64,000 nt of DNA from a bacterium (GCA_023663725.1 JAMPGX010000017.1:21189-85188), one strand, 5' to 3'. Positions 1-9,417 are shown, counted from the stretch's first letter. Translations and numbers: made by a program. The notes: generated from the sequence alone by a model not told the origin.

Positions 1-4
1 TGCA

Positions 5-36
5 TTTAGGCGATTGTGAAAGTAGCTGGCTTTCTC
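5..36. repeat. Possible partial copy of the dispersed palindromic repeat (outer arm)
   Basis: The stretch starting TTTAGGCGATTGTGAAA resembles the outer arm seen near 11286 (TTAGGCGCTTGCGAAAA) and 63944 (TTTAGCCGATTGCGAAA). The inner, more conserved part of the element (CCGAATTGTGCA) is not seen here, so this is either a decayed copy or one end of a copy cut by the window edge. Confidence 0.35.
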
Positions 37-60
37 AATAGTTTCCAGCTAGCATTGCGG

Positions 61-104
61 AAAAAGCAGCCCAGGCAGGGCAGATGATGCCTTGCCTGGG
101 CCTG
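61..104 (-). terminator. Rho-independent terminator of the first glgC-glgD operon
   Basis: Read on the minus strand, a GC-rich stem built on CCCAGGCA/TGCCTGGG (roughly 67-81 with 89-104, one bulge) is followed by a run of five T. It lies 25 bp after the glgD stop codon. Confidence 0.7.
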
Positions 105-128
105 TTATTGCAGATATTGTCAGTAGCT

Positions 129-1280
129 CTATATCTCCTTATAGGCAGGGACAAAGATCGGGAAGTTATCATTGCCCTTCAGCTCCTTGCCACTGGAGAC
201 GGTTACTTCCTTGTCTGTGATGATGTATTCCATATCCACATTATCCATAATCGTGGTGTCCTGCATCAGAATGCAATTCTTGACTACGGAACCGCGTCCC
301 ACCTTGACTCCGCGGAACAGGACACAATTTTCTACCTCGCCTTCAATGACACAACCGTCAGCTAACATTGAGTTCTTTACCTTGGACTTTCCGATATAGC
401 GTGTCGGGTTGTCGTCGCGAACTCTGGTATAGATGGGAGAGCGATCAAAGAGCGCGCTCAGGTTCTCGTCCTGCAACAGCCGCATATTTTCATAGAAATA
501 GCTGTTCTTGTCGCTGATACGGGCCGTGTATCCGGTGTACTCGTAGCCGCATACAGCCAGTGTTCCCAGTTGGGGAGCCAGGATATCGCGCTCAAAATAG
601 CTGAAGCCATGAGCGTAGGCGGCTGCAATTTGTTCAATCAACAGTTCCCTGTCAATTAAGTACATATTCATGGAGTAGTTCTGTGGACCGAAATCCTTGG
701 GATTGGTCTTGATCTGGGTCACTCGGCTACTCTGCGAATCCAGCTGCAGCGTATAATACAGATCGCTGGTCAAGGTGGGTTGCAGATTCATGAAGCTGTC
801 AGGGATGACTTCCTTTTTATAAGCGATAGTCACATCTGCGCCGTTGTTTATATGCGCGTCAATCATGGCGTTAAAGTCAAAGTTAGCCACGATGTTGGCA
901 TCGGAGATAATCACATATTTCTCTCGCTGCAGCTTCAAGAACTCCAGAATGCTGGCCAGCGCCTCCACACGCCCATTGTATACCTTGACTGTCTTCTCCG
1001 CAAAGGGAGGGACAATGTTGAGGCCGCCGTTTTTGCGCGTCAAATCCCACTCGCGTCCGGAGCCTAAGTGACGCATCAGAGAGCGGTAGTTTTTGCGTAC
1101 GATCACGGAGACATTGTCAATGCCGCAGTTCACCATGCTGGATAAGATAAAGTCAATCATGCGGTAACGGCTTGCAAAGGGAATGGAAGCCATCAGGCGT
1201 TCGCTGACCAGTTCAGGAACCTGATTGTCATAGCTGTTGGGGAAAATGATACCCAGGGCATCTTGATTCGTATTTACCAT
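129..1280 (-). CDS. glgD: Glucose-1-phosphate adenylyltransferase subunit GlgD (first copy)
   Basis: A 383-residue member of the ADP-glucose pyrophosphorylase family: an N-terminal nucleotidyltransferase fold (about 1-250) and a C-terminal left-handed beta-helix (about 280-370, hexapeptide-like [19 protein letters not shown]). The GGxGxRL nucleotide-binding loop of GlgC is absent; the N-terminus reads [16 protein letters not shown] instead. In Firmicutes GlgD is known as a partner subunit that modulates GlgC, and the missing loop fits a regulatory role. The ATG is 1280; it overlaps the end of glgC by 7 bp, so the two are translationally coupled. A second glgCD pair lies at 43977-46369. Confidence 0.92.
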   Translation of the reverse strand: MVNTNQDALGIIFPNSYDNQVPELVSERLMASIPFASRYRMIDFILSSMVNCGIDNVSVIVRKNYRSLMRHLGSGREWDLTRKNGGLNIVPPFAEKTVKVYNGRVEALASILEFLKLQREKYVIISDANIVANFDFNAMIDAHINNGADVTIAYKKEVIPDSFMNLQPTLTSDLYYTLQLDSQSSRVTQIKTNPKDFGPQNYSMNMYLIDRELLIEQIAAAYAHGFSYFERDILAPQLGTLAVCGYEYTGYTARISDKNSYFYENMRLLQDENLSALFDRSPIYTRVRDDNPTRYIGKSKVKNSMLADGCVIEGEVENCVLFRGVKVGRGSVVKNCILMQDTTIMDNVDMEYIITDKEVTVSSGKELKGNDNFPIFVPAYKEI

Positions 1281-2482
1281 TGTGATTCACCATCCTTTAC
1301 ATCATTTTCGACCATGGCTTTAGGGCCGATCAGGGCTCTTGAGCCGATGTGTATGCCGGGGCCAACGGTGGCTACGCCATTTTCGTCCCCGTCAGGCATG
1401 GCACCCACTACGGCATTGAAACCTATCTCCGCATTTTCTGCTACAATACAATGTTTCACAGTAGCGCCAGCGTGAATTACGCTACCGCCCATCACTACGG
1501 CATCCTCCACAGTAGCGCCGGCTTCCACCTTCACGCCCGCGAAGAGAATCGAGTGCTTCACATGGCCATTGATACGGCAGCCGTCTGTGATCATGGAATT
1601 TTCCACCACGGCGTTGGAGCCGATCTTGTGTCCGGTCATACCGCTGTTGCGGCTGTATATTTTCCAGCTCTCATCAAAGAGATTGATGCCGGAGGTCTCG
1701 GGATCCATAATCTCCATATTGGCTTCCCAGAGAGAGGAGATGGTTCCCACATCCTTCCAATAGCCGCTGAAATGGTAGGCATACATCTGACGGCCATCCC
1801 GCAACAGATTGGGAATGATGTTATTGCCGAAGTCGTTGGAGGAATTGGGATCAGCTTCATCCTCAATTAGGTATTTTTCCAGCACATCCCTGTTAAAGAT
1901 ATAGATGCCCATAGATGCCAGATTGGATTTGGGATTCTTGGGCTTCTCCTGGAATTCCGTTATCTTGTCATTTTCGTCTGCTACCATCAGACCAAAGCGG
2001 GACGCTTCGTCCCAGGGGACCTCCATGACAGCCACGCTGAATTCAGCGCCCTTCTCCTTGTGAAACTGTAGAAAATCATTGTAGTCCTGTTTGCAGATCT
2101 GGTCTCCGGACAGGATAATGACGTATTCCGGATCATATCGTTTGATGAAGGAAAGGTTCTGATAGATCGCATTTGCTGTTCCCTTATACCAGGCGGAACC
2201 TTGCGCCTGCTGATAAGGAGGCAACACATGGACGCCTCCGTAGAGACGATCCAGATCCCAGGGCTGTCCGTTACCGATATATTCATTCAATACCAGAGGC
2301 TGGTACTGGGTCAGTATACCAACGGTGTCAATGCCTGAGTTGACGCAGTTAGATAGGGGGAAGTCGATGATTCGGTACTTTCCGCCAAAAGGAACTGCAG
2401 GTTTAGCCAGCTTTTGAGTCAGAGCATACAGTCTGGAACCTTGTCCGCCGGCCAGAATCATTGCAATCATTTCTTTTGCCAT
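1274..2482 (-). CDS. glgC: Glucose-1-phosphate adenylyltransferase GlgC (first copy)
   Basis: A 402-residue enzyme that forms ADP-glucose from ATP and glucose-1-phosphate, the committed step of bacterial glycogen synthesis. The catalytic features are intact: [12 protein letters not shown] at about residues 10-21, [19 protein letters not shown], the LSGDQ motif, and [13 protein letters not shown]-terminal beta-helix follows. The open frame extends upstream to 2521, but the ATG at 2482 is preceded by AAGGAG at good spacing and gives the family start [15 protein letters not shown]. It overlaps glgD and is driven by the promoter at about 2537-2565. Confidence 0.95.
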   Translation of the reverse strand: MAKEMIAMILAGGQGSRLYALTQKLAKPAVPFGGKYRIIDFPLSNCVNSGIDTVGILTQYQPLVLNEYIGNGQPWDLDRLYGGVHVLPPYQQAQGSAWYKGTANAIYQNLSFIKRYDPEYVIILSGDQICKQDYNDFLQFHKEKGAEFSVAVMEVPWDEASRFGLMVADENDKITEFQEKPKNPKSNLASMGIYIFNRDVLEKYLIEDEADPNSSNDFGNNIIPNLLRDGRQMYAYHFSGYWKDVGTISSLWEANMEIMDPETSGINLFDESWKIYSRNSGMTGHKIGSNAVVENSMITDGCRINGHVKHSILFAGVKVEAGATVEDAVVMGGSVIHAGATVKHCIVAENAEIGFNAVVGAMPDGDENGVATVGPGIHIGSRALIGPKAMVENDVKDGESQW

Positions 2483-2536
2483 ACAGATTCTCCTTTTAGA
2501 TATTTTTAGTATAAATTGCATACTATATTTTGTTAT

Positions 2537-2565
2537 ATTCTATCATTTCTGGATAATATATACAA
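2537..2565 (-). promoter_or_regulatory. Likely sigma-A promoter of glgC-glgD
   Basis: On the minus strand TTGTAT is separated by 17 bp from TAGAAT, ending about 55 bp upstream of the glgC start codon. The -35 matches only partly, so confidence is moderate. Confidence 0.45.
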
Positions 2566-2715
2566 GTACTTATTCAAAAAACAGCAGGTGTTATGTATGT
2601 GTATTGCGCTGATACGCTTTCGGGAGTCAAAGTAATCTCCACGATCGGGGAGGGGGATGAGGGAAGCAGCCAGATCCAATCATAAAAACTTAAGAATTGT
2701 TAAGCGCTTCAACGG

Positions 2716-2744
2716 TTGAGACGATCCGGTTTTTCTGATATAGT
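2716..2744 (+). promoter_or_regulatory. Sigma-A promoter of the YdcF-like gene
   Basis: TTGAGA, 17 bp, TATAGT. The -10 lies 23 bp upstream of the ATG at 2768 with GGGAGGA in between. Confidence 0.6.
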
Positions 2745-2767
2745 AGAAAATATGGGAGGATATGCTT

Positions 2768-3607
2768 ATGCGCAGGAGAAAGAGGGAAGGATTGATTCCC
2801 GTTCATAAGACCAAAAGAGTGATCTATGTTTATCGGCGGGGCAAAAATCATCCGGCAAGTGTGAAGGCCGGATGGATTCTGGCTATACTGGGGATGTTAT
2901 GCCTGCTGTATTGTCTGTTTATTCTACTATTCGTGGGCTTTGGCACATGGTTTTTCCTGATTTGGGCATTGGGAGGTCTGATTCTGACAGGGTGGGGTTA
3001 TCTGCTGATCAAGCAGATCACGAGAGAGCTTCCCAGATGGGTCAAGATTGGCTGGGTGGTGTTGGCCGGACTGGGCATAGCGGCATTGGTGACGGTGGAG
3101 AGCTTGATCTTTACGGAGTTCGGCGCCAGGCCCCAGCCGGGGGCGGATTACTGCATCATTCTGGGAGCCCAGATGAAGCCAAGCGGCCCCAGCGATGTGC
3201 TGAAGCGCCGCCTGGACCGGGCGCGGGAATACCTGTTGGAGAATCCGCAGACGCTGGTCGTCGTATCCGGCTGTCAGGGCAGCGATGAGCCGGTGAGCGA
3301 GGCCAGAGGGATGTACGATTATCTGGTGATGGCGGGGATTGCTCCAGAGCGCATTCTGCTGGAGGAGGAATCCCGCAATACCTGTGAAAACTTGGAATTC
3401 AGCGGCAGGCTGTTGGATCGCAAGGAGCATAGGGTGGTCCTGGTGACGAACAATTTCCATATGTATCGGGCGCTGCGCCTGGCGGAGGGCAGCGGCTATG
3501 AGCATGTGGAGGGCTTTGCCGCGAGCTCTTATCCCCTGATGTTACCCAACAATCTGCTTCGGGAGTTTTTGGGTGTAGTCAAGGATTTTATGGCGGGACA
3601 TTTTTAG
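2768..3607 (+). CDS. YdcF/SanA-like DUF218 membrane protein
   Basis: A 279-residue protein. The N-terminus is basic (about residues 1-35) and is followed by about three hydrophobic segments (residues 38-65, 68-85, 95-118). The rest is the DUF218 domain, with YCIILGAQMKPSGPSDVLKR, a central VVVSGCQGSDEPVSEARGM and ESRNTCENLEFS. The family includes SanA and YdcF; members are linked to envelope integrity but most have no proven reaction. ATG 2768 is preferred over ATG 2762 because GGGAGGA ends at 2760, too close to the first one. It stands alone with its own promoter. Confidence 0.8.
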   Translation: MRRRKREGLIPVHKTKRVIYVYRRGKNHPASVKAGWILAILGMLCLLYCLFILLFVGFGTWFFLIWALGGLILTGWGYLLIKQITRELPRWVKIGWVVLAGLGIAALVTVESLIFTEFGARPQPGADYCIILGAQMKPSGPSDVLKRRLDRAREYLLENPQTLVVVSGCQGSDEPVSEARGMYDYLVMAGIAPERILLEEESRNTCENLEFSGRLLDRKEHRVVLVTNNFHMYRALRLAEGSGYEHVEGFAASSYPLMLPNNLLREFLGVVKDFMAGHF

Positions 3608-3652
3608 GGCAGGCGGCCCGTAAAATATTAGGATAGGAAAGAGGCGTGTGTG

Positions 3653-3835
3653 ATGGAGATCAATGTGGGAGATGTTCTGAGATTGAAGAAACAGCATCCC
3701 TGCGGCGGCAGGGAGTGGGAGGTGCTTCGAGTGGGAGCGGATTTTCGGCTGAAATGTCTGGGATGCGGTCATCAGATTATGATTGCGAGAAGACTTCTGG
3801 AGAAAAATATCAGGGAGATTGTTCAGGGAGATTGA
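3653..3835 (+). CDS. DUF951 family protein
   Basis: A 60-residue small basic protein. It matches the conserved Firmicutes DUF951 family: an INVGDVLRLKKQHPCGGREWEV start, a central GADFRLKCLGCGH, and the R-L-E-x-K end (RRLLEKNIREI). The LKCLGCGH motif with two cysteines is diagnostic. No function is established, though the family often sits near ribosomal or translation genes, as here just before rpsF. A GTG directly precedes the ATG; ATG 3653 is chosen for spacing from AGGAAAGAGG. Confidence 0.85.
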   Translation: MEINVGDVLRLKKQHPCGGREWEVLRVGADFRLKCLGCGHQIMIARRLLEKNIREIVQGD

Positions 3836-3882
3836 CTGGCGCGGAATACAGCAAAAAAATGTAGAAAAGATGAAGTAAGTGC

Positions 3883-3911
3883 TTGATTTTCACAGACCGG
3901 TATGCTAATAT
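3883..3911 (+). promoter_or_regulatory. Sigma-A promoter of rpsF-ssb-rpsR
   Basis: TTGATT, 17 bp, TAATAT. The predicted transcript start is near 3918, giving a leader of about 65 nt before rpsF. Confidence 0.6.
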
Positions 3912-3917
3912 AGATAG

Positions 3918-3983
3918 CTGTGATATATTAATTCCTTGCTCCCGGGAGGTCGGGGGCCAGAGACCAGAAGGAGGTAACTATTA
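3918..3983 (+). promoter_or_regulatory. rpsF 5' leader with possible S6:S18 autoregulatory structure
   Basis: The leader holds a CTCCCGGGAG palindrome (about 3939-3948) and GGTC...GACC arms enclosing a G-rich loop, just before AGAAGGAGG. Many bacterial rpsF leaders are known to bind the S6:S18 complex through a hairpin with an exposed CCG. The structure here is suggestive but was not folded or aligned, so this is a weak call. Confidence 0.3.
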
Positions 3984-4274
3984 ATGAACAAGTACGAATT
4001 AGCCGTTGTTGCTAGCGCTAAGATCGAGGACGAGGAAAGAGCACAGATTGTTGAAAAGTGCAAGGCTCTCGTGGAAAGATTTGGCGGTATCATCACAGAG
4101 GTGGATGAGTGGGGCAAGAAGAGACTTGCTTACGAGGTTCAGAAGATGAAGGAAGGCTACTACTACTTCATCAGATTTGACGCAGAGCCCACAGTGCCTG
4201 CGGAGATCGAGAGCCGTGTCCGCATTATGGACAATGTCATCAGATACTTAGTCGTTAGACAGGACGAGGTATAA
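3984..4274 (+). CDS. rpsF: 30S ribosomal protein S6
   Basis: A 96-residue protein of the small-subunit platform, which pairs with S18. It shows the usual N-terminal MNKYELAVVASAKIEDEER, the GG..TEVDEWGKKRLAYEVQKMKEGYY core and the RVRIMDNVIRYLVVR C-terminus. The length is normal. AAGGAGG precedes the ATG. The rpsF-ssb-rpsR order is conserved throughout Firmicutes. Confidence 0.97.
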   Translation: MNKYELAVVASAKIEDEERAQIVEKCKALVERFGGIITEVDEWGKKRLAYEVQKMKEGYYYFIRFDAEPTVPAEIESRVRIMDNVIRYLVVRQDEV

Positions 4275-4291
4275 AGAAAGCGAGATTAAGT

Positions 4292-4756
4292 ATGAACAAA
4301 GTGATTCTTATGGGACGTTTGACCAGAGATCCCGAGGTGAGATATTCACAGGGAGCCAGCCAGACCGCAGTTGCGCGTTTTTCCATCGCGGTAGACCGGA
4401 GATTCAAGCGGGAAGGTGAGCCGGATGCAGACTTCTTCAACTGTACTGCTTTTGGCAAGCAGGCTGAGTTTATTGAGCGCTATCTGCGCAAGGGTGTGAA
4501 GGTGGTAGTCTGTGGCAGGATACAGAACGACAACTACACCAACAAGGATGGTCAGATGGTCTACAGTGTCCGTGTCATGGCAGAGGAAATTGAGTTTGCC
4601 GAGAGCAAGAATGCATCGGCGGGCAATGGAGACAGCGGATACAATAATGGCGGTGGTTACATGGGCGGTGGCAACAGCGCGCCCGCACCGAGCGGCGCAG
4701 GGGACGGCTTCATGAATATTCCCGATGGAATTGATGAGGAGCTGCCGTTTAACTAA
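4292..4756 (+). CDS. ssb: Single-stranded DNA-binding protein
   Basis: A 154-residue protein with an OB-fold domain (about 1-108: MNKVILMGRLTRDPEVRYSQ, FFNCTAFGKQAEFIERYLRKG). A Gly/Asn-rich flexible linker follows (about 110-140). The acidic tip ends DEELPFN, the partner-docking tail of SSB. It coats single-stranded DNA in replication and repair. The gene lies 17 bp after rpsF and 32 bp before rpsR in one operon. Confidence 0.96.
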   Translation: MNKVILMGRLTRDPEVRYSQGASQTAVARFSIAVDRRFKREGEPDADFFNCTAFGKQAEFIERYLRKGVKVVVCGRIQNDNYTNKDGQMVYSVRVMAEEIEFAESKNASAGNGDSGYNNGGGYMGGGNSAPAPSGAGDGFMNIPDGIDEELPFN

Positions 4757-4788
4757 ATGACAATGATTTGAGATAGGAGGCACTGAAA

Positions 4789-5052
4789 ATGGCTTACAAT
4801 AAAACAGAGAAATCTGATTCTCCAATGAAAAAAAAGGGTGGAATCCGCAGAAAGAGGAAGGTCTGCGTATTCTGTGGCAAGGATAATGTGATCGATTACA
4901 AGGATACCAACAAGCTCAAGAGATATGTATCTGAGAGGGGTAAGATTCTTCCTCGCCGCATTACCGGTAACTGTGCAAAGCACCAGAGAGCGTTGACATC
5001 CGCAATCAAGAGAGCGCGTCACGTAGCATTGATGCCTTACGTTCAGGACTAA
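4789..5052 (+). CDS. rpsR: 30S ribosomal protein S18
   Basis: An 87-residue protein. It has a Lys/Arg-rich N-terminus, then [43 protein letters not shown], the S18 signature. It keeps the cysteines (CVFC and NCAKH) that mark zinc-binding S18 forms. It binds next to S6 on the 30S platform. GGAGG precedes the ATG and a terminator follows. Confidence 0.97.
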   Translation: MAYNKTEKSDSPMKKKGGIRRKRKVCVFCGKDNVIDYKDTNKLKRYVSERGKILPRRITGNCAKHQRALTSAIKRARHVALMPYVQD

Positions 5053-5078
5053 GCTTGAAATGAAATAGCTATCATGCC

Positions 5079-5107
5079 AGGGAACACTTTCACGGTGTTC
5101 CCTTTTT
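5079..5107 (+). terminator. Terminator after rpsR
   Basis: GGGAACAC/GTGTTCCC (5080-5087 and 5095-5102) forms a stem of 8 bp with a short loop, followed by TTTTT. Confidence 0.85.
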
Positions 5108-5254
5108 GCGCGCTACCGTATGATCGGTAATCTCCTGCTTTTTTGAATAAAAAGCGATTTTATTCCAGCATATTCCACGTAAAAAGCGACAATTATGTTT
5201 TTCATCCTTGGATTCTCCCTATAAACAGCGGGATTCGGGAAAAGCTCTAACGAT

Positions 5255-5299
5255 TTGACAAATTAATTAGTGGCATAATGTGCCAAACTATGGTACAAT
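5255..5299 (+). promoter_or_regulatory. Possible promoter region of gdpP
   Basis: A perfect TTGACA (5255-5260) has no good -10 at 17 bp. A separate extended -10, TGGTACAAT (5291-5299), lies 48 bp before the chosen start codon. A small inverted repeat GGCA-TAATG-TGCC lies between them (5272-5284). Which pair is used cannot be decided by eye. Confidence 0.35.
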
Positions 5300-5346
5300 A
5301 TTCGCGAAGGGCTGAGCCAGACGAGTGGCCCGATTGGAGAATAACG

Positions 5347-7410
5347 ATGGCAAGACATATGAAAAAATATATCAGGCTAAAGGGACGTATTAAGACATAT
5401 TTGAATTTTATCATTTATTTGGGTGTTCTGCTGTGCGCTGTATCCGCGGCTGTATTTTTGATTGATATTCGGGCGGGCGGTATTGTTACCTGTTTTACTG
5501 TGTTTTATCTGGCAATAACTTTGTGCCTGTATTTTTATAATAAACCCCTGGTTATGAATGAACTGATCAGCTTTGCCACGGAATATGGGCAGATACAGAA
5601 AAAGCTGCTTCGGGAGCTTGAAATCCCGTATGCGCTGCTGGATGACGGGGGTAAAGTGATCTGGACCAACGCGGCCTTTGAAACGGTAGTACATCAGCCC
5701 AAGGGTTACCGCAAGTCTCTGACCGGTCTGTTTCCCACCCTGACGCGGGATCGACTGCCGGATGACAGCGGACTGGACGAGGCGCAGTATGAGTTGCACT
5801 ATGAGGGCAATGAGTATGTAGTCCGGCTTAAGAGGATTTCCATGAAGGAGATGGCGGAACACAGCGACATGATAGAGGCTGACGGCTACAATGGCTATCT
5901 GATTGCCATGTACCTGTTTGATGAGACGGCGCTGCATATAGCTCTGCAGGAAGTGGACGACCAGTCGCTGGCGGTTGGCATGGTGTATCTGGACAATTAT
6001 GACGAGGCTCTGGAGAGTGTTGAAGAGGTCAGACGCTCCCTGTTGATTGCCCTGATCGACAGAAAGGTGAACAAATATATTTCCTCTCTGGACGGTATAT
6101 CCAAAAAGCTGGAAAAGGATAAATATCTGATTATTCTTCGCAAAAAGGCCATAGCCCAGCTGCAGGAGAATCGATTTGACCTATTGGAGGAGGTTAAGAC
6201 AGTTAATATTGGCAATGAGATGGCTGTAACGATCAGTATTGGTGTGGGACTGGACGGTCTGACCTACGCGCAGAATTATGAATTTGCTCGCAACGCTATT
6301 GATCTGGCTCTGGGCAGGGGGGGCGATCAGGCTGTGATCAAGACGCCGGAGAGTGTGATCTACTATGGTGGTAAGAGCCAGCAGGTGGAGAAAAATACTC
6401 GCGTAAAAGCCCGCGTAAAGGCTCATGCCCTGAGAGAGATCATCACAGCCAAGGACACAGTGCTGGTAATGGGACATCGCATTCCGGATGCGGATAGCTT
6501 TGGCGCCACTGTGGGTATCTACCGGATTGCGCAGACGCTGGGGAGAAAAGCGCATATTGTGCTGAATGACGTTCCTGCCTCCATACAGCCCCTTTTTGAG
6601 TTGTTTCGGAATGATCCGGACTATGAGGAGGACATGATCATCAGCAGTCAGCGGGCTATTGAGATCGCTGGAGGCAACGTGGTGCTGGTGGTGGTGGATG
6701 TGAATAAGCCGTCCATTACGGAATGTCCGGATTTGCTTCGCTTCTGCAAATCAGTGGTGGTATTGGATCACCACAGAGCAGGCAATGAGACGATTGAAAA
6801 TGCCACTTTGTCTTATGTGGAGCCCTATGCATCCTCTGCCTGTGAGATGGTGTCTGAGATCCTGCAATATACATATGATAACATTAAGATACGGCCGGAG
6901 GAAGCGGATTGCCTGTATGCAGGCATCATCATAGATACCAACAATTTTGTCAGCAAGGCAGGGGTGCGTACCTTTGAAGCCGCCGCGTTTTTGCGGCGTA
7001 ATGGTGCAGATGTAACCAGAGTGAGAAAGCTGTTTCGCGAAAATGCCGATGAGTACAAGGCCAAAGCGGATGCAGTCAGTCAGGCGGAGATTTACCGGCA
7101 GAATTTTGCCATCTCGATATGTGCCAGCGAGGATCTGCCCAGTCCTACGATCATCGGGGCTCAGGCTGCAAACGAGCTCCTGAATATCAAGGGGATCAAA
7201 GCCAGCTTTGTGTTGACGGACTATCAGGGCAAGATCTATGTCAGCGCCCGATCCATTGACGAGGTCAATGTGCAGCTGATCATGGAGAGAATGGGCGGTG
7301 GAGGACATATGTCCATTGCCGCCTGCCAGATGGAGGGGACAGGCATTATCGAGGCGATTGGCGTGTTGAAGTCCACAATCGACAGCATGTTAGAAACAGG
7401 AGAAATATAA
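5347..7410 (+). CDS. gdpP: GdpP-type cyclic-di-AMP phosphodiesterase (degenerate GGDEF plus DHH-DHHA1)
   Basis: A 687-residue membrane protein with two TM helices at about residues 17-60. A PAS-like region and a degenerate GGDEF domain follow (about 150-320); the GGDEF motif is replaced by GRGGDQA. Next come a DHH phosphoesterase domain (GHRIPDADSFGA, VVDVNKPS, LDHHRAGNETIENA, DTNNF) and a DHHA1 domain with GGGGHMSIAA. The family hydrolyses c-di-AMP to pApA. ATG 5347 is chosen over the upstream extension because TTGGAGAATAACG precedes it. The gene is followed by rplI and dnaB, the classic yybT-rplI-dnaC order of Bacillus. Confidence 0.93.
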   Translation: MARHMKKYIRLKGRIKTYLNFIIYLGVLLCAVSAAVFLIDIRAGGIVTCFTVFYLAITLCLYFYNKPLVMNELISFATEYGQIQKKLLRELEIPYALLDDGGKVIWTNAAFETVVHQPKGYRKSLTGLFPTLTRDRLPDDSGLDEAQYELHYEGNEYVVRLKRISMKEMAEHSDMIEADGYNGYLIAMYLFDETALHIALQEVDDQSLAVGMVYLDNYDEALESVEEVRRSLLIALIDRKVNKYISSLDGISKKLEKDKYLIILRKKAIAQLQENRFDLLEEVKTVNIGNEMAVTISIGVGLDGLTYAQNYEFARNAIDLALGRGGDQAVIKTPESVIYYGGKSQQVEKNTRVKARVKAHALREIITAKDTVLVMGHRIPDADSFGATVGIYRIAQTLGRKAHIVLNDVPASIQPLFELFRNDPDYEEDMIISSQRAIEIAGGNVVLVVVDVNKPSITECPDLLRFCKSVVVLDHHRAGNETIENATLSYVEPYASSACEMVSEILQYTYDNIKIRPEEADCLYAGIIIDTNNFVSKAGVRTFEAAAFLRRNGADVTRVRKLFRENADEYKAKADAVSQAEIYRQNFAISICASEDLPSPTIIGAQAANELLNIKGIKASFVLTDYQGKIYVSARSIDEVNVQLIMERMGGGGHMSIAACQMEGTGIIEAIGVLKSTIDSMLETGEI

Positions 7411-7486
7411 TGTGTATAATGACACATGTAATGCAACGGGGTTTCGCAAACGCCTGACGGAATTTATTATAGAAAGGATGAGGAGC

Positions 7487-7933
7487 ATGAAGATTATATT
7501 GTTACAGGACGAGAAAAAGCTGGGGAAGAAAGGCGATATCATTGAGGCCAGCGACGGGTATGCGCGCAATTATATTTTGCCAAAGAAAATAGGTGTGGAG
7601 GCTACGCCGAAAAATCTGAATGATCTAAAGCTCCAGAAGGCAAACAGCGAAAAGCTCGCACAGGAGCAGCTGGATGCGGCCAGAGCGCTGGCGGCAGGCC
7701 TGGAGCAGTGTCAGGTGGTGGTGAAAATCAAGGCCGGAGAGGGCGGTAGAACCTTTGGCTCCGTATCGTCAAAGGAGATTGCGGCGGCACTCAAGGAGCA
7801 GCATGGTATCGAGCTGGATAAAAAGAAAATACAGCTGGAGGAAAGTCTGAAAAGCTTCGGGAACTATGAGGTGACGGTCAAGCTACATCCTCAGGTTGTA
7901 GGCAAGTTTACGGTGAAAGTGACTGAAGCGTGA
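7487..7933 (+). CDS. rplI: 50S ribosomal protein L9
   Basis: A 148-residue protein with the L9 N-domain (MKIILLQDEKKLGKKGDIIEASDGYARNYILPKK), a long connecting helix (about 41-75) and a C-domain with AGEGGRTFGSVSSKEIAAAL. It binds 23S rRNA near the L1 stalk base. The open frame reaches back to 7412, but ATG 7487 behind AGGATGAGG gives the universal start. Confidence 0.96.
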   Translation: MKIILLQDEKKLGKKGDIIEASDGYARNYILPKKIGVEATPKNLNDLKLQKANSEKLAQEQLDAARALAAGLEQCQVVVKIKAGEGGRTFGSVSSKEIAAALKEQHGIELDKKKIQLEESLKSFGNYEVTVKLHPQVVGKFTVKVTEA

Positions 7934-7942
7934 GCGTGGAGC

Positions 7943-7967
7943 CATATCGCAGGCCACCTGTGATATG
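7943..7967 (+). repeat. Small hairpin upstream of dnaB (copy 1 of a two-copy motif)
   Basis: CATATCGCAGG pairs with CCTGTGATATG across a 3-nt loop and is followed by CGGG. A very similar hairpin, also shortly before a start codon, occurs at 29242-29265 in front of atpG. No T-run follows, so it is not a standard terminator. It lies 15 nt before dnaB. Confidence 0.55.
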
Positions 7968-7981
7968 CGGGCGGGGTAAAT

Positions 7982-9310
7982 ATGGATGAAATAGCGATTA
8001 AAAGGATTCTGCCTCACAGCGTGGAGGCAGAGCAGGCGGTAATAGGCTCCATGATTATGGACCGCGACGCCATCGTGGTAGCATCGGAGATTGTCAGAGG
8101 CGATGATTTTTATAACAGGCAATACGGCATACTGTTTGAAACGATGGTAGAGCTGAACGATAAGGGATGTCCGGTAGATTTAGTCACTTTGCAGGACAAG
8201 CTCAAAGAAAAGGATGTGCCGCCGGAGGTGAGTAGCCTGGAGTTTGTACGGGACCTGCTGGGAATGGTAACGACCTCTGCCAATATAAAGTACTACGCCA
8301 ATATCGTGGCGGAGAAGTCTACCCTGCGCAGACTGATCAAACTCAATGAGGAAATCGCCAATACCTGCTATGCAGGCAGGGAGAGTCTGGAAAATATATT
8401 GGAGGATACGGAAAAACGCGTTTTTCAGTTGGTACAAAAGCGCAACACAGAGGAATTTACTCCGATACGCCAGGTGGTGATGAACGCTATGGACAGGATT
8501 GAGGCGGCCTCACGTCAGAAGGGGGCGGTAACGGGGATTGCCACTGGCTTTCTGGATCTGGACTATCGAACGGCTGGGCTGCAGCCCTCAGATTTAATTT
8601 TGATTGCAGCCCGCCCGTCCATGGGTAAGACTGCATTTGTACTGAATATTGCCCAGCATATCGCCTTTAGACTGAATCTTACCGTGGCCATCTTCAGCCT
8701 GGAGATGAGCAAGGAACAGTTGGTCAATCGTCTGTTCTCCCTGCAATCGAATGTAGACGCCCAGAACCTGCGCACGGGGCAGCTGAATGACGAAGAGTGG
8801 GAAAAGCTGATCGAGGGCGCAGGAGTGATTGGACGCTCCAACTTATTTATTGATGATACGCCAGGCATCAGTGTCGCGGAGCTACGCTCAAAATGTCGGA
8901 AGCTGAAGCTGGAACACAATCTGTCCATAGTCATTATTGATTATTTGCAGCTGATGTCAGGCAGCGGCAGATCAGATTCGCGCCAGCAGGAGATATCGGA
9001 TATCTCCAGAGCGTTGAAGGGATTGGCCAGAGAGCTGCATGTTCCGGTAGTTGCGCTGTCACAGCTGAGCCGCGCGGTAGAGCAGAGGCCGGATCATCGC
9101 CCTATGATGTCAGACCTGCGAGAATCAGGCGCTATTGAGCAGGATGCAGATGTGGTGATGTTTATCTACCGCGACGATTACTACAATCATGATACGGAAA
9201 AGAAGGGCATAGCAGAGATTATTATTGGCAAGCAGAGAAATGGCCCCATCGGAACCGTGGAGCTGGTGTGGCTGCCCAAAAATACGAGATTTGCCAATAT
9301 GGAAAAATGA
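7982..9310 (+). CDS. dnaB: Replicative DNA helicase DnaB
   Basis: A 442-residue hexameric helicase that unwinds DNA ahead of the fork. The N-terminal domain is RILPHSVEAEQAVIGSMI. The linker (about 150-180) leads to a RecA-like domain with Walker A ARPSMGKTAFVLNIA (about 208-222), Walker B IVIIDYLQLM and the arginine-finger/DnaB motif FRNGPIGT-like KQRNGPIGTVEL near the end. The RDDYYN motif is present. It is the last gene of gdpP-rplI-dnaB. Putative loader partners are encoded at 40044-42057. Confidence 0.97.
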   Translation: MDEIAIKRILPHSVEAEQAVIGSMIMDRDAIVVASEIVRGDDFYNRQYGILFETMVELNDKGCPVDLVTLQDKLKEKDVPPEVSSLEFVRDLLGMVTTSANIKYYANIVAEKSTLRRLIKLNEEIANTCYAGRESLENILEDTEKRVFQLVQKRNTEEFTPIRQVVMNAMDRIEAASRQKGAVTGIATGFLDLDYRTAGLQPSDLILIAARPSMGKTAFVLNIAQHIAFRLNLTVAIFSLEMSKEQLVNRLFSLQSNVDAQNLRTGQLNDEEWEKLIEGAGVIGRSNLFIDDTPGISVAELRSKCRKLKLEHNLSIVIIDYLQLMSGSGRSDSRQQEISDISRALKGLARELHVPVVALSQLSRAVEQRPDHRPMMSDLRESGAIEQDADVVMFIYRDDYYNHDTEKKGIAEIIIGKQRNGPIGTVELVWLPKNTRFANMEK

Positions 9311-9332
9311 TATCGGGAATATGACCTACAGA

Positions 9333-9366
9333 AGAGAATGGAAGAGAAATTTCATTCTCTTTTTAT
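9333..9366 (+). terminator. Terminator after dnaB
   Basis: AGAGAATG (9333-9340) pairs with CATTCTCT (9353-9360), followed by TTTTTAT. Confidence 0.75.
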
Positions 9367-9417
9367 ATGCGGGGTATATGATGTCTGAGTGGAGCTTAAT
9401 TAGGAAAGGGGAAAAAC

